This document shows, one piece after another, positions 33,501 to 41,681 of a DNA stretch of 64,000 nucleotides (its first letter is position 1; each line of letters begins with the position of its first letter). This DNA comes from Bombyx mori (taxonomy: Eukaryota > Arthropoda > Insecta > Lepidoptera > Bombycidae): the NCBI RefSeq assembly GCF_030269925.1, contig NC_085128.1, positions 13,828,501 to 13,892,500 of the forward strand. The letters are read 5' to 3'. The notes beneath the pieces are model-generated. The model searched no databases, had not been told where the DNA came from, and saw only the letters and a program-made list of their open reading frames with translations. Position numbers and translations under genes: made by a program.

Positions 33501-35309
33501 CATATCAATAACATTTTTTTGTTCAAATTCACAGATTGCCACCTTTGATAATAGACGACTCAAATACCTGTACGATCTTACAAAACGAAATAACAGAATT
33601 AAATACGAAAAGAAAATAAAATAAAATAAATCTTCGTGTTATTTATTTAAAATAACATAAATTTCCTTTTTTATTTTATACAACGCAAAAGTAATTTATT
33701 TCTTTTTATATATTAAATAATGATATATCGCAAAACAGAATCCTAAAACTTTCGTTCAGAACATGTTTCATTCCTGCAAATGTATTTTCAGGCTGAATTA
33801 TTTCCGACAAAATCGAAATAAATGCCGGAGCAGCGACGACATCAAACAAAACGCGTGAACCGTAACACAAAAACACATAAAACAGACGTAGACGTGCACA
33901 GTAACTAGAAGGCATGAAGTTTTAAAAAAAAATATGTGTTATCGTGGGACACCGGATAGGGAACGAAGTTCCTTATTATAAAAATATTAATTTTAAGTTC
34001 TATTCGGGGTATATAGAAAATAAAACTGGTGGTTTCGCAACAACCCACGGTCATTCGGTAACGTGCGAACTTATTGTGGTACACTTCATTCACGGTTGTT
34101 TGCATAAGAGTTAGTGTATTGCGCAAACGAACGCTCTGAGATCGTGGTCAATGAATGATAAAAAAATATGATATTTTTTGTACGTTATTACAAAATTAAG
34201 TAATACACTGTGTGCATTACTATTATAATAAAAATCTTACGTTACGGACGTTTTTTCCTGGTCAGGGTACTCCTCCGCATCGTCCCATAAGGAACTTCGT
34301 TCCAAAATTTACACATTTTACAGATCGACATTATGAGATATCGTTTAATAGCTGATCAGCTATCAATATTTGGGATCCGGTTATCAAGAAAGAAATCTCA
34401 GCCCACCAAAACAGTTGGTTCTTTGTGTGGAGAGGAACGTATAAGTCAATTAATAATTATTTTTAAATTAAATTAGTACACAAATATTAAAATGTCAACG
34501 AAAAACACTTAACTTTTTCCGTAATTAACAAAAATATTAAAAATTTTAAAAACTTCTTTTATAAGCGCCAAAGTAGGTTTATTTACGTCTACCAGACGTG
34601 ACAATTGAAAGAAAATACAGTGGAGTTAAGGAAACATAAGTTTACCTTGTAAGCCTGGTATGCAAATTAAAACTATAAATGAGAATTGAAATACTAAAAA
34701 TTGTTTTAAGTTCTTATGTCTAAGACTAAAAAAGGGGGATAATTAACAGTCAACTTTAGTGTTGAAAACCTTTTTTTTTAACTCGATAAATCTAATCGCA
34801 TTGGTAATAAACTATATTTAAACAAGAAAAAAATCAATACCTAGTTACTTGACCGAGTCTAAAAGTGTACATGCAGTTCTTAATCGGACGACAAAATTAT
34901 TAATGGCATTAATAATGCAGCCGAGACCAAAGTAATTATGATTGGCAGAGTGAACGGAGTAAGCTAGCAGCGAATCCACATTTATTGGGTAAATACTAAG
35001 ATCACTGACACTATGGTCACTGACAATGATCACTAAGCATATAATTCAGCCGCGTTCTCCGTTGTGTTGTTACAGTATATTTAATTAATTAATTGTTGCA
35101 TTCTATGGCATATGTTAATTATTAAATATTTACTAAGATATATATTTTGCAAATATAGATAGCGAACCAAAATAAAATAATCTAGTTTATTTTTTAAAAA
35201 GCTGTACCAAATTTTATTATTTGATTTACGTAGAAGTCCGTCAAAATAAATAAAAACGCGAAATAAGAGCAGTTCTTACCTGCACTCCCTTTTCCTCCGT
35301 CTCGGACAT
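13202..35309 (-). CDS. MESK2: NDRG-family protein (MESK2 / NDRG3-like), eight coding exons, 339 aa
   Basis: NDRG proteins have an alpha/beta-hydrolase fold without the catalytic triad and act in stress response, differentiation and trafficking; fly MESK2 was named as a modifier of KSR signalling. Exons in reading order (all - strand): 35280-35309, 20572-20622, 17996-18059, 16419-16536, 15975-16257, 15053-15174, 14456-14618, 13202-13390. All donors and acceptors are GT/AG and all phases agree. Recognisable blocks are VHDLGTNHSS (residues 42-51), FIHIDVPG, LQTLGEDLVTVLDFL, GEGAG (117-121, where true hydrolases have G-x-S-x-G), LAHP...GLVLVN, YHKFGH, LLITG, and a C-terminal NIRRLSLTPS. The start ATG at 35309-35307 has MSETEEKGVQ before the first donor GTAAGAAC. 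Intron 1 is about 14.7 kb. The open frame and clean sites suggest a working gene. The orthology name is from memory of the family. Confidence 0.92.
13391..14455 (-). other. NDRG intron 7, holding an old Bm1 copy
   Basis: The donor on the - strand is GTACGT (at 14455) and the acceptor TTCCAG ends at 13391. It contains a diverged reversed Bm1 (13877-14337) and otherwise plain AT-rich DNA. A readthrough ORF from exon 7 ends in the intron at 14405. Confidence 0.6.
13877..14337 (-). mobile_element. Bm1 SINE, old full-length copy, reversed
   Basis: It runs from GTTGCTTAGATTAGTCGACG to GAGGCCACGACGAC, the reverse complement of the tRNA-like head. The B-box-like GGGGGATTCGAACAC is still visible. Many substitutions and small insertions mark it as older than the other full-length copies. 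Confidence 0.7.
15241..15682 (+). mobile_element. Bm1 SINE, full length, in NDRG intron 5
   Basis: It starts GTCGTCGTGGCCTAAAGGAT, has the B-box-like GTGCTCGAATCCC, and ends in a run of A at about 15671-15682. A small duplication (ACTTCCACACGTAACTTCCA) lies inside. It is antisense to the host gene. Confidence 0.85.
15715..15860 (-). repeat. Degenerate Bm1 fragment
   Basis: CACCCACCTTAAAGTATGAG followed by a weak match to the TACAACGGCTG block marks an old reversed copy abutting the tail of the full-length Bm1. Confidence 0.35.
16537..17995 (-). other. NDRG intron 3
   Basis: It contains the Helitron at 16702-17219. A local imperfect tandem pair built on TCTTTTATAGACAAAAA lies at about 17718-17785. 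The remainder is AT-rich and unassigned. Confidence 0.5.
16702..17219 (+). mobile_element. Non-autonomous Helitron, family H1 (copy 2), 518 bp
   Basis: It begins TCTTAATATAATTATATAA after A and ends CTAG before T. The hairpin GCCACA (17190-17195) / TGTGGC (17202-17207) lies just before the end. Compared with 8495-9011 it differs by few substitutions and small indels, for example in the GATGGCGCTGTG segment. Confidence 0.88.
18474..18662 (+). repeat. Old Bm1 3' fragment
   Basis: GCCTGTTTCTGCGGCGAAGC, GTTGAAGGGTCCACAACCG and GAGGTGGGTAGCGGC align in order with Bm1 but with heavy divergence. Confidence 0.55.
19124..19415 (+). mobile_element. Non-autonomous Helitron, family H2 (copy 2), internally deleted
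   Basis: It starts TCTATACTAATATTATAAAG and ends GAGCAGGCCGCTTG, the terminal CTAG having become CTTG. It lacks the middle segment with GGGATCCTTACTAAAACTCC found in copies 1 and 3, hence its shorter length of about 292 bp. Confidence 0.7.
21186..21268. repeat. Two-copy tandem duplication, about 42 bp unit
   Basis: Both units carry TGGTAATATTAAGAAAA, an AAGGAAATGTAAATTA block and the same spacing, with a few substitutions. Confidence 0.7.
22564..22936 (-). mobile_element. Poly(A)-tailed retroposon of unknown family (R-A), copy 1
   Basis: Read on the - strand it ends CTAGAATAGGCAG then poly-A (poly-T at about 22564-22573 on +). It matches 55763-56132 closely, 54100-54410 poorly, and the + strand copy at 63812-64000. 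Shared blocks include CTTCGCAGAATCTACCACCG and TAAAAGCACCGTTAATGGAT. It resembles a LINE 3' end, but no reverse-transcriptase motif is readable. Confidence 0.65.
24232..24480 (-). mobile_element. Bm1 SINE, partial, reversed
   Basis: Poly-T and GCTTAGTTGGTTGGACGTGC through GAGGTTCTACCACCAATAAA. 5'-truncated with respect to the SINE. Confidence 0.82.
24549..24600. repeat. (CTAT)n then (TA)n microsatellite
   Basis: About eight CTAT units pass into about ten TA units that abut the LTR start at 24601. The TA run resumes at 26282, right after the 3' LTR, so the retrotransposon split it. Confidence 0.9.
24601..24993 (+). repeat. 5' LTR, 393 bp
   Basis: TG...CA ends. A TATAAATA box lies at 24765-24772, preceded by two imperfect repeats containing TTGTAAACACGCTGACGTGT. 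Two perfect CRE palindromes TGACGTCA lie at 24931-24938 and 24946-24953, downstream of the presumed start site. Confidence 0.85.
25184..25340 (+). repeat. 27-bp minisatellite, about 5.8 units
   Basis: The unit contains CATAAGTACCACAGTGTACG plus CCCACTA. Units start at 25184, 25211, 25238, 25265, 25292 and 25319 and are essentially identical. Because 27 is a multiple of 3, open frames run through it on both strands; these are not evidence of genes. Confidence 0.92.
25387..25533 (+). repeat. 21-bp minisatellite A, 7 units
   Basis: Unit TCTACGAGAACCGCCGAGAA plus C, starting at 25387 and repeating every 21 bp. The last unit has one change (GACC for GAAC) before a transitional unit leads into array B. 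Confidence 0.92.
25545..25712 (+). repeat. 21-bp minisatellite B, 8 units
   Basis: Unit CCTACGATACCCTCCGAGAA plus C, starting at 25545. It differs from unit A at a few positions but keeps the same length and the CTACGA and CCGAGAAC cores, so A and B probably arose from one ancestral 21-mer. Confidence 0.92.
25889..26281 (+). repeat. 3' LTR, 393 bp
   Basis: Collinear with the 5' LTR at an offset of 1288 bp. The only differences seen are T to C, T to A and C to T, all in the last 100 bp. Both CRE palindromes and the TATA box are kept. Confidence 0.85.
26282..26567 (+). mobile_element. Non-autonomous Helitron, family H3, interrupted by the LTR element
   Basis: After the TA run it reads AAATGAATTGCCGTTCGTTA and ends CCGGGTCAGCTAG before T. 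Copies lie at 39384-39630 (+, 5'-truncated) and 62514-62803 (-). The LTR retrotransposon sits in the TA-rich 5' end of this Helitron. Confidence 0.75.
26568..28059 (-). other. NDRG intron 1, unassigned AT-rich stretch
   Basis: No repeat copy or exon was recognised. The ORFs of 122 and 62 codons lack any family feature. Confidence 0.4.
28060..28272 (-). mobile_element. Bm1 SINE, partial, reversed
   Basis: TTGTGGCTACTGGAGCCCAT through GTCCTACCACCAGTAAAAA. It lacks about 40 bp of the usual 3' end, including the GGACGAGCTCACAGCCCACC block. Confidence 0.78.
28440..28540 (+). repeat. Degenerate Bm1 3' fragment
   Basis: CATGTCTCAAGATAAGTAG and TGTCTATGGGCTCTAATTAC match the Bm1 3' part weakly. Confidence 0.4.
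28992..29044 (+). mobile_element. RTE-type LINE 3' tail
   Basis: TACGACCTTCAGCAATAAAG followed by GACTTAGAAGAAGAG matches the tail at the start of the window. A full-length Bm1 follows directly at 29045. Confidence 0.45.
29045..29468 (+). mobile_element. Bm1 SINE, full length, in NDRG intron 1
   Basis: TCGTCGTGGCCTAACGGATA head, B-box-like GGTGTTCGAATCTC, complete body and a short A tail. Antisense to the host gene. Confidence 0.85.
29930..30250 (+). mobile_element. Two jockey/CR1-like LINE 3' tails
   Basis: One fragment lies at about 29930-29992 (GCTTGGCTCTGCTCCTGGCA) and a longer one at 30143-30250, ending CTGCCTACAAGGGCAATAAA plus poly-A. Both match the tail that follows the reverse-transcriptase C-terminus at 45890-46308. 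Confidence 0.65.
30251..30710 (-). other. Intron stretch with a GC-richer patch
   Basis: At about 30415-30535 there is a patch with GATCGATCGCTCGAAG and ACGACCCGCGTGGGCCG, richer in GC and CpG than its surroundings. Nothing recognisable otherwise. It might be regulatory, but nothing in the sequence proves it. Confidence 0.3.
30712..30876 (+). mobile_element. Jockey/CR1-like LINE 3' end
   Basis: It starts at CCCGAGCGCTATGACAT, the codons for PERYD in the reverse-transcriptase C-terminus at 46143, and runs through the same tail to CTACAAGGGCAGTAAA. A reversed Bm1 follows without a gap. Confidence 0.65.
30877..31145 (-). mobile_element. Bm1 SINE, partial, reversed, diverged
   Basis: TGGTGGACGAGCTCACGGCC through AATTACGCAAATTATAAATT and GCGGACATGGGTTTTATTA. 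Confidence 0.7.
31409..33037 (+). mobile_element. Internally deleted RTE-type LINE with 11-bp target duplication
   Basis: The element is flanked by GTAATTATACA at 31398-31408 and 33038-33048. It has an intact-looking GC-rich 5' leader (31409-31656), a long ORF with an APE-type endonuclease, then passes directly into the family's 3' tail (ACGACCCTCAGCAATGAG). The reverse-transcriptase domain is missing. Because both ends sit exactly at the target duplication, the deletion was probably present in the inserted RNA/cDNA rather than formed later. Confidence 0.8.
31657..33108 (+). CDS. LINE-encoded APE-type endonuclease ORF (truncated RTE polyprotein)
   Basis: The 483-codon ORF carries a full set of endonuclease motifs in order: GAWNVRG (about 69-75), ISETHMRG, QIYAPTA, LGDWNAKVG, TWRSPG, NQIDYIILD and SDHNLL (about 304). 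In RTE LINEs this enzyme nicks the target DNA to prime reverse transcription; gene models named craniofacial development protein 2-like in insects often derive from it. After about residue 430 the frame enters the 3' tail and then host flank beyond 33037, so the last 20 or so codons are not element sequence. No stop interrupts the endonuclease, which suggests youth or selection. It lies antisense in the NDRG intron. Expression is unknown. Confidence 0.8.
   Translation: MESVTTRVNLLGNPTNHRRHPVSGLDGVKLATEASPEVNRQASEGGDTTVGTAASKSEKTSIRSSHRIGAWNVRGLLEAGKLTIVEKEMESHDISILGISETHMRGNGHFTTATGNTMYFSGCEDSSLSGVGIILPPHLNKYVLGYNPVSDRILTMKLNTNPCVLNVIQIYAPTAQAQDELIVDFYGKLEEILNSIPSREIKIILGDWNAKVGSTLDDNHIRSTVGKFGLGIRNERGEKLIEFCIERNLSIMNTYFQHHPRRLYTWRSPGDRYRNQIDYIILDGRWRSSVSNVKTFPGAECGSDHNLLVANFSLRLKAPRRQPPKPNSLDPSEQPIFREALEAILKDSPTHIHANADTQWKHLKGHINDALDQIAKKKKPEPKKKCWISDHSWELIQRRKDLKTSGLQNGAKVKYSELSRAIRVSCRLDKNHFVEKNRACEGDTKGWARPSAMRNTTQGGGNYTYLYHVYKSQLREHFRDFHI
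33122..33275 (-). repeat. Degenerate Bm1 fragment
   Basis: AGGTGGATGAACGAACTTAC and CTATTCTACCCTTTAAATTG keep the order of reversed Bm1 blocks but are heavily mutated. Confidence 0.4.
33935..34305. mobile_element. Short repeat family T1, copy A, with inverted GGAACGAAGTTCC ends
   Basis: Begins TGTGTTATCGTGGGACACCG; close to its left end is GGAACGAAGTTCCTTAT and at its right end ATAAGGAACTTCGTTCC, an inverted pair of about 17 bp. The second copy is at 45089-45291. No ORF of note. It behaves like a MITE, superfamily unknown. Confidence 0.55.
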
Positions 35310-35480
35310 GATCTTCGGAAATTGGTGGTTTTATTCGAGGAAATGAAGCAATGGAACGCGACTACTGGATGAGAAGATCGGGAATGCAATGAGGAATAGC
35401 TCTGTGGCCGAGGGAAGCCGTACATGTAAAGATCAACGCCCACATGGAACGGAAAAGCGCCGATAAAAACGCTACAGTTT
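35310..35480 (-). promoter_or_regulatory. Probable 5' UTR and proximal promoter of the NDRG gene
   Basis: Upstream (higher coordinates) of the ATG there is a moderately GC-rich, repeat-free stretch reaching about 35470, richer than its surroundings. The start context on the - strand is GAAGATCATGTCC. No TATA box or clear initiator was picked out; the assignment rests on position. Confidence 0.35.
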
Positions 35481-35796
35481 TACGAAACTATGTAATGTGT
35501 GTAACGCGTAAGTGTCTCCGAAGAATTTCGCGAAACGAATTCTTACATAGTTGATTCAATTGTCAATTTGAGGAAAGTCATCATCATCATCATCAAAAGC
35601 CCTTGTTATTGATTTAGTAATAACATATACGTATTATTTTTATCACGGATGTGAAGTTTTATCACGGAAAACTGTGGTGATGTTTCTCGCTGTCGACCCA
35701 GATCTGTTTGTATCTATGTAGTTTGAAGTTAAGTATACGTGCCGATTAGTATAATAAAAAATAGTAACAAAAAGGAAAGCCAAGAAGTGCACATGA
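35481..35796. other. Flank upstream of the NDRG first exon
   Basis: AT-rich, with a (TCA)n run at 35578-35595. Nothing else recognised. Confidence 0.4.
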
Positions 35797-35885
35797 TTTT
35801 TTTTATTGCCCTTGTAGGCAGACGAGCATATTGCTGATTGTAAAGGGCTACCGTCGCTTATGGATGTCAGCCATGCTTAAGGTAT
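35797..35885 (-). mobile_element. Jockey/CR1-like LINE 3' tail, reversed
   Basis: TTTATTGCCCTTGTAGGCAG and GACGAGCATA followed by a diverged tail. Confidence 0.5.
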
Positions 35886-36762
35886 AAAATATTAAAGAGA
35901 TGAAACATTTCTAGGGTCGTAGGGGTTTTACATCTTCATACCCGGGCTTAAATCTAGCAGATAGCAATATTTCTAAGGAAATACATTGACGAACGGCTTC
36001 TGCGATGAAAATATGAGATCGCGTAATTATTGATGTTAGGAGTATTGCGAACCTACACGAGTCATGGATATTTCTACCACGGTGAAAATATCCTTATGAA
36101 TACACCGGAGACCTCATGACTCAAGTTAAGTGATGGCAAGATGTAAGGGCAGTAACGTTGGGCAGTTTTATCATCATTATTATCAAATAAACTTAAGTTC
36201 AGCACTGTAGGTCTAAACTATAAGAGAAGTAGATTATAATTATTATTAAATAAAAACAATTTACTGTTGTTTGACGTTGTGCTAACGTCATTCTGTGAAC
36301 AAAAAAACGCAGCGCGTTTTTGTGATCTCATATACGCTGTACCTTCTCATGCCCAATAAAAGGTATACAAACATAACACATAATCTACGTACGTCCGAAA
36401 ACATGTTAAAATAATTATCGCCCAGTTAGCTTCTGTTATTTTTTAGCAATAAACATAATAAATTTTAGGTACAACGATTTATATTTTTGTTTTTACGATA
36501 TTTCGGTATAGTTTTGTTTGTTTTGAGATTTCTTGGCCGTAAATGGACAGACGATCTAGCACCTAGGACTTAACGGTCCATAGACACCATAACGCCGTTC
36601 GCGCTTACAAAGACAGCATCAAATTATAAATTGCCTTCTACACTTTTTAAGACAGATTTATTTTTAAAACACACTTCAGTCTAATGGAATCTTCCGACGT
36701 AATTGTACCGTTGTACTATAGGTAGTACTATAACTGAGAATTTGCGTCGAACTCGTGTCTTA

Positions 36763-36967
36763 AGGTTTTTTTTATTGCCTTCGTAGGCAGAGGAACATAC
36801 GGCCCACCTGATGGTAAGTGGTCACCGTCACTCATTGACGTCAGCAATACCTGGAACAGAGCCAAGTCGCTGCCTACCCTACACCTAAGGGGGGTGAAGC
36901 TATGTATGTTGCTCATGTCTGTAGGCTCCGGTTACCACCTAACGCCGGGTCAGCTCGTTCACCCGTC
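36763..36967 (-). mobile_element. Jockey/CR1-like LINE 3' tail, reversed, next to a Bm1 scrap
   Basis: The LINE tail runs 36763-36893 (TTTATTGCCTTCGTAGGCAG to AGCCAAGTCGCTGCCTACC). A short + strand Bm1 end follows at about 36905-36967 (TGTAGGCTCCGGTTACCACC). Confidence 0.55.
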
Positions 36968-37029
36968 TATATTATTATCCACTGGGCTTATATCCATCCA
37001 TTAATACAAGTATTAGACGCTTGCAGCTC

Positions 37030-37196
37030 TAGCTAGCTAGCTCTAGGAGCAGGCATAAGACCCCTGGTAGCCGTACACGTCGAACTTGTCAAAGAGTCTG
37101 ACATGAAACCTAACCCATAACATCAGTCGGCTAAATTTCTCACAGGATTTTCTCAGCGAATCGCGATTCCGATCCGGTAGTAGATGCCTTTGAGCT
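37030..37196 (+). repeat. 167-bp direct repeat, left copy
   Basis: Starts TAGCTAGCTAGCTCTAGGAG and ends GATGCCTTTGAGCT. It is a diverged relative of the R-A retroposon family (GCGATTCCGATCCGGTAGTA). Confidence 0.85.
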
Positions 37197-37199
37197 GTT

Positions 37200-37454
37200 A
37201 TTTTATTATTTTATTTTATTGCTTAGATGAGTGGACGAGCTCACAGCCCACCTGGTGTTAAGTGGCTACTGGAGCCCATAGACGTCTACAACATAAATGC
37301 GCCACCCACCTTGAGATATAAGTTCTAAGGTCTCAGTATAGTTACAACGGCTGCTCCACCCTTCAAACCGAAACGCATTACTGCTTCACGGCAGAAATAG
37401 GCGGGGTGGTGGTACCTACCCGTGCGGACTCACAAGAGGTTCTACCACCAGTAA
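37200..37454 (-). mobile_element. Bm1 SINE, partial, reversed, between the 167-bp repeats
   Basis: TTATTTTATTGCTTAGATGA through GGTTCTACCACCAGTAA. Close to the family consensus, so fairly recent. Confidence 0.82.
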
Positions 37455-37621
37455 TAGCTAGCTAGCTCTAGGAGCAGGCATAAGGACCCTGGTAACCGTA
37501 CTCGTTGAACTTGTCAAAGAGTCTGACATGAAACCTAACCCATAACATCAGTCGACTGCATTTCTCACAGGATTTTCTCAGCGAATCGCGATTCCGATCC
37601 CGTAGTTGATGCCTTTGAGCT
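37455..37621 (+). repeat. 167-bp direct repeat, right copy
   Basis: Same length and same ends as the copy at 37030-37196, with a handful of substitutions. A reversed Bm1 lies between them, so the period is 425 bp. Confidence 0.85.
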
Positions 37622-39383
37622 ATTAGGTCTCCTTCTGAGGCGCTCGGGCAGATGTTAGCAAATTCCGCCGCTCCCGGCAGAGCCTGTGCTCGTCCACATG
37701 CTCTGGTAAGGCCCTCGGACCTTCGATCTTAAAAGAACCGCCTATACGTCTATACAAAAAAATAAAATATCTGAAGTTAAATACATTCGATGAACTCGAA
37801 AATTTCACATATATCAAGGGCCAATGATCATGAACCATTGAATTATTAATTTTGTCTAAAATCTTGAGCCGGCTTGGTTCCTCAAGCTTAAAAAGTTTAT
37901 TTAAATTTTTAGTACGATTAATTATTGAAGAATGTTTTTTTTTTTCGTTGTCCAGGAAGAAGCCTATCTGTTCACGGCCAACACGTTTATAAAACAACAC
38001 ATAACCAAAGCAGTAATAAAAACGATTCGGAAATAGAACTAGGTCTGACACCGCGAAAGTTTAAACTACTGAGTAATGCGTAATAGCATTGCAAGATCAG
38101 ACATAAAATATTAAAAAAAAGGCACCCCCCACTAGGATATTAGGTATACAATCATGAATACTGAGATTTATTTACACTCAGATTCTATGTTGTAAGTACA
38201 ATATTTTAACAATTAAAGTTGAACGCAAGGATCAAATCACGCAACGACACAAAATAGAATTGACTTACAAAGCGCACAGAGTCAAACCGAGAGATCTTCC
38301 GTACACGTCAAAAAAACTAAAAACACTACAGACGTTTCGTAAATTGTATAACGTTCTACCCGCATTTAGCAAATATTTAACTAAACAACTAAACTAAATA
38401 ACTTAAAATATCATAAATAAATAATTTGATAGATTGCGATGTCTATTGGCTCCAGTAACCACTTTACACCAGACGGGTGGTTAGCTAGGTGACTCATTTT
38501 CACAAAAAAATATTGAAATAAAAACTTAGTTGTGATTAGTTATAACTGTAATTTTCGCGATTATAAACGAAATCAAAACGTTCCTAACGCATTCAATTAA
38601 TTGTGAAAACGGTAAGTTTGTTAAAGAAAAATTCTGACAATTTCCCAAGATTTCTTAAGGTTGCTTAAAAAAAGAAATCACCCACTTAATTGGTAAAAAC
38701 TGTTATGTTAAAAACTACATAACAAACTCTTTAGTATATTGACGCGATTTAGTATAATGTCTTTAGAATTAGTATAATACATAAATCCGACAAAAATAAA
38801 ACCAATTTAGGTCAATTTTCGTGAACTAGAAAAACAGTAAATGGCTAAGGCAATTTTTTGATCGTTTCAATAATATAGTCCGGCATGGCATCTCCCAGCG
38901 GTCTATCGCTCAATTGAGTTGCGGGTAATTGGGTCGATTGGTAATTGCTATACTTCCTATCGCCTTACGCCATTACGAAGAATGCGAGTATACGCATTAA
39001 TTCAAAATGCAATTAATATTTTGATATACAGGCTTATGTCCTTTGGTGTAAATAAAAATAAGCTTAATTTAAATATATATAAATAAAAGATTATAATCTG
39101 CGTCAAAGCAAACTGATGCTAAGTTATCCCAAAATTGTATGTTTATTGAAGTTAAAAAATTAAAATGAATAAAAGCATAATTGAGATTGTGAAACTTTTT
39201 TAAAGAATAACCTTTGTTTATTTTCAAAACATTATAGGCATTTTTCAATTTAAAAATAAACATAAATACAGAGTACAACGGCGTACTTTAAAAACATATT
39301 TATATTAGAATTAGATGCATTCTATTTCTGATGCTTAACTCGCAAAGATAACTTAGATACAAATGTACAGGTTCGAATTATTA
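37622..39383. other. AT-rich DNA without a recognised gene
   Basis: A 142-codon - strand ORF (37623-38051) starts in plain DNA and ends in the R-A-like retroposon sequence; its last 40 codons are the retroposon read antisense. A Bm1 scrap lies at about 38440-38495 (GGCTCCAGTAACCACTTTAC). No gene is called. Confidence 0.45.
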
Positions 39384-39630
39384 TCTCGCTAAAACTCGAG
39401 AACGGGTGGACCTATTTGGCTAATTTTGGTCTTGAATTAGTTGTGGAAGTCCAGAGAAGGTTTAAAAGGTAGATAAATATGAAAATGCTTGGAATTAAAT
39501 AATTTTGTTTTTTCTTTGATGTCTCCCCTGTCAGACGGAGTTCTTTTGTTTGTTATAAGTTTATTTTATACAAAAGTTTAGGCTTTTTATTTATCGATTG
39601 AGGCACTACGAAGTCTGCCGGGTCAGCTAG
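39384..39630 (+). mobile_element. Non-autonomous Helitron, family H3, 5'-truncated
   Basis: TCTCGCTAAAACTCGAGAAC through CCGGGTCAGCTAG then T. Matches 26282-26567 with about 25 bp missing near the AATAAAAATAACAATTTTG stretch. Confidence 0.72.
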
Positions 39631-39957
39631 TTTGTAATAAAAAAAGAATATGTTTCGGACATTTAATTACATATATATACATATATGCTAGGGAATACAA
39701 AAGCCCATCTTATAAATCTAAATCAAAGCGAATTAAATGACCACAAAATGTGCTTTGAAAACATGATTAAAAATGTACCTCTGCGAGTTTCGAGTAATTG
39801 GCTTGTTGGGTAATTGCATTAATCCCACAAATCAGTTCTTCTAGCGCTCGTGTAAGAAATACTTCGATTTGTGGAGATTGGATTTTTTGCTGGCAATATT
39901 GGAAACTGGTGCCATTTATTCGGAAAATTTCCAGCTTAAGAAGCACTCAACAAAATA

Positions 39958-40132
39958 AAGGGTTCGAAGGGCAGGGCAACCGTTGTAACTGTACTGAGAC
40001 CTTAGAACTTATATCTCAAGGTGGGTGGCGCATTTACGTTGTAGATGTCTATGGGCTCCAGTAACCACTTAACACCAGGTGAGCTGTGAGCTCGTCCAAC
40101 CCATCTAAGCAATAAAAAAAAAATCTTAGGTC
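39958..40132 (+). mobile_element. Bm1 SINE 3' part
   Basis: GGGCAGGGCAACCGTTGTAA through CCATCTAAGCAATAAAAA. 5'-truncated. Confidence 0.78.
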
Positions 40133-40969
40133 AAACGTAAAATTTTCGTTACAATATTCCCCGAGAAGTTATTTTTAATCCAAACTCGGACAAATATAAA
40201 ACGGACGACACGGTAGTCGACCCTTGTGCACTCACAACATACCGGACATGATCAGTACGAATATTTTATATCTTTAAACGATGTCATTCCTTTATTGTAG
40301 AAGACGTTCGTGAATAAACATTAAATAAACTATTGATTGTTAAGAAAAATAAATGTTATTTCTCCAAAGGCCAGATCATGGTATAATCACAGCAACGCAA
40401 TAAGCTGTTTAGATTTCGAATCCCTATTTTTTACCTATAGAACAATTGGCTATCAAACTGGCTTATCACGTTGGCTTACAAATTAAGATGTTTAAGCAAA
40501 AAGAAAAAAAAAACCTAACTTTAACTAGAAATATGTAGGTTTATAATAACATCCAATTTGCAACAACAACTTCTTTCAATTCGGTTTCAGAAGCCCAACC
40601 GTTAAGAATATTTTGGCTTGGGTAGTATGAAATCAAATGGTTTCCTTGTTGATTGTTCTCTGTGAACGAGTCTCGCATATTTTTTCTTCAGCAAACGTTC
40701 TATGCATACCTACTCTATGACAAAAACGTCGAATATTAAAATAGAAGCAACGCCATCTACACATCAGTTGAGAAAACACAAAAGCGTCATCAGTTTCAGT
40801 GAAGTAAATTGAAAAACTGAAACAAATTTTCCAAATAGTTCCGAAACTGAACAACGAGCGGCGTTGCAATCGATAGTTCAGATGTCATGACTATGTCTTA
40901 CTTACTCTCCGTAAGCTCGACTACGAAAAATAGCAGCGGCACACCTTTTACAATTGTAAATATAAAAGA
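40133..40969. other. Unassigned AT-rich DNA
   Basis: No clear gene. A weak reversed or partial Bm1-like tail (CACTCACAAC...AAACGATGTCATTCC) lies at about 40215-40320. The 78-codon - strand ORF at 40633-40869 has no recognised domain. Confidence 0.4.
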
Positions 40970-41681
40970 CTAGCGGCTCGTTCCGGCTCCGCTCGAGACT
41001 TAAATTAAAATTTCAACAATATTTGACGTTGTTTTATTTTAAAACAAAAATTTTTTTAAAACAAAAGAACACCTATTGCAGCATAACTATAATAGTTAGA
41101 CATATGCTGTCGCGACACTTTTTGTAAATAATAATTTGTTCTACAAAGTCGTAGTACATTATTTTATTCTATCATCAATAGTTTTAGCAGGGCACGCGAT
41201 GTAAAAAATATTTTAGGTATTTTTTTTACACCTTGGGTTACATTATTGGAGTTTTAGTAAGGATCCCTAATTTTTTTCAAATAAGCTTATTATAGCCTAT
41301 GTCACTCGGAAATAGTGTAGCTTCCAAGGGCGGATCCAGCTTTGGCGCCAGGGGGGGGTCACATAGTCAAATTTTCGATGCGCTCGTTCCCAAACTCTTG
41401 CCATCATACAAAGTTATTATATTATATTAAATTAATTAAATATTGAAGGTATGTAGTTACATAAAATCTGTATAGTAAGAAAATATATAAATAAAATACT
41501 ATGTTCAATTAGTGGTTCACCTAAGTCCTGGAACCAGCTCAGGGGGGGGGTCATGACCCCATGACCCCCCCCCTGTAGCTTCCAAACAGTGAAAGAATTT
41601 TTCAAATCCGTTCCGTAGTTTCGGAGCCTATTCAATACAAACAAACAAACAAATCTTTCTTCTTTATAATATTAGTATAGA
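40970..41681 (-). mobile_element. Non-autonomous Helitron, family H2 (copy 3), with a nested insertion
   Basis: On the - strand it starts TCTATACTAATATTATAAAG right after an A (41682 is T on +) and ends CGAGCCGCTAG right before a T. Both ends fit the A|TC...CTAG|T rule. The element is about 454 bp without the 246-bp insert and one 12-bp duplication. Confidence 0.85.
41328..41573. mobile_element. Nested 246-bp insertion with 12-bp target duplication
   Basis: Flanked by TGTAGCTTCCAA at 41316-41327 and 41574-41585. It starts GGGCGGATCCAGC and contains G-runs near both ends plus a TCATGACCCCATGACCCC dyad near the right end. The GGGCGGATCC start recalls hAT-type non-autonomous elements, but 12 bp is not the 8-bp hAT duplication, so the class is open. 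Confidence 0.7.

Noticed and set aside
37623..38051. 142-codon - strand ORF as a gene
   Set aside because: Its C-terminal part is retroposon sequence read antisense and the N-terminal part has no recognisable domain.
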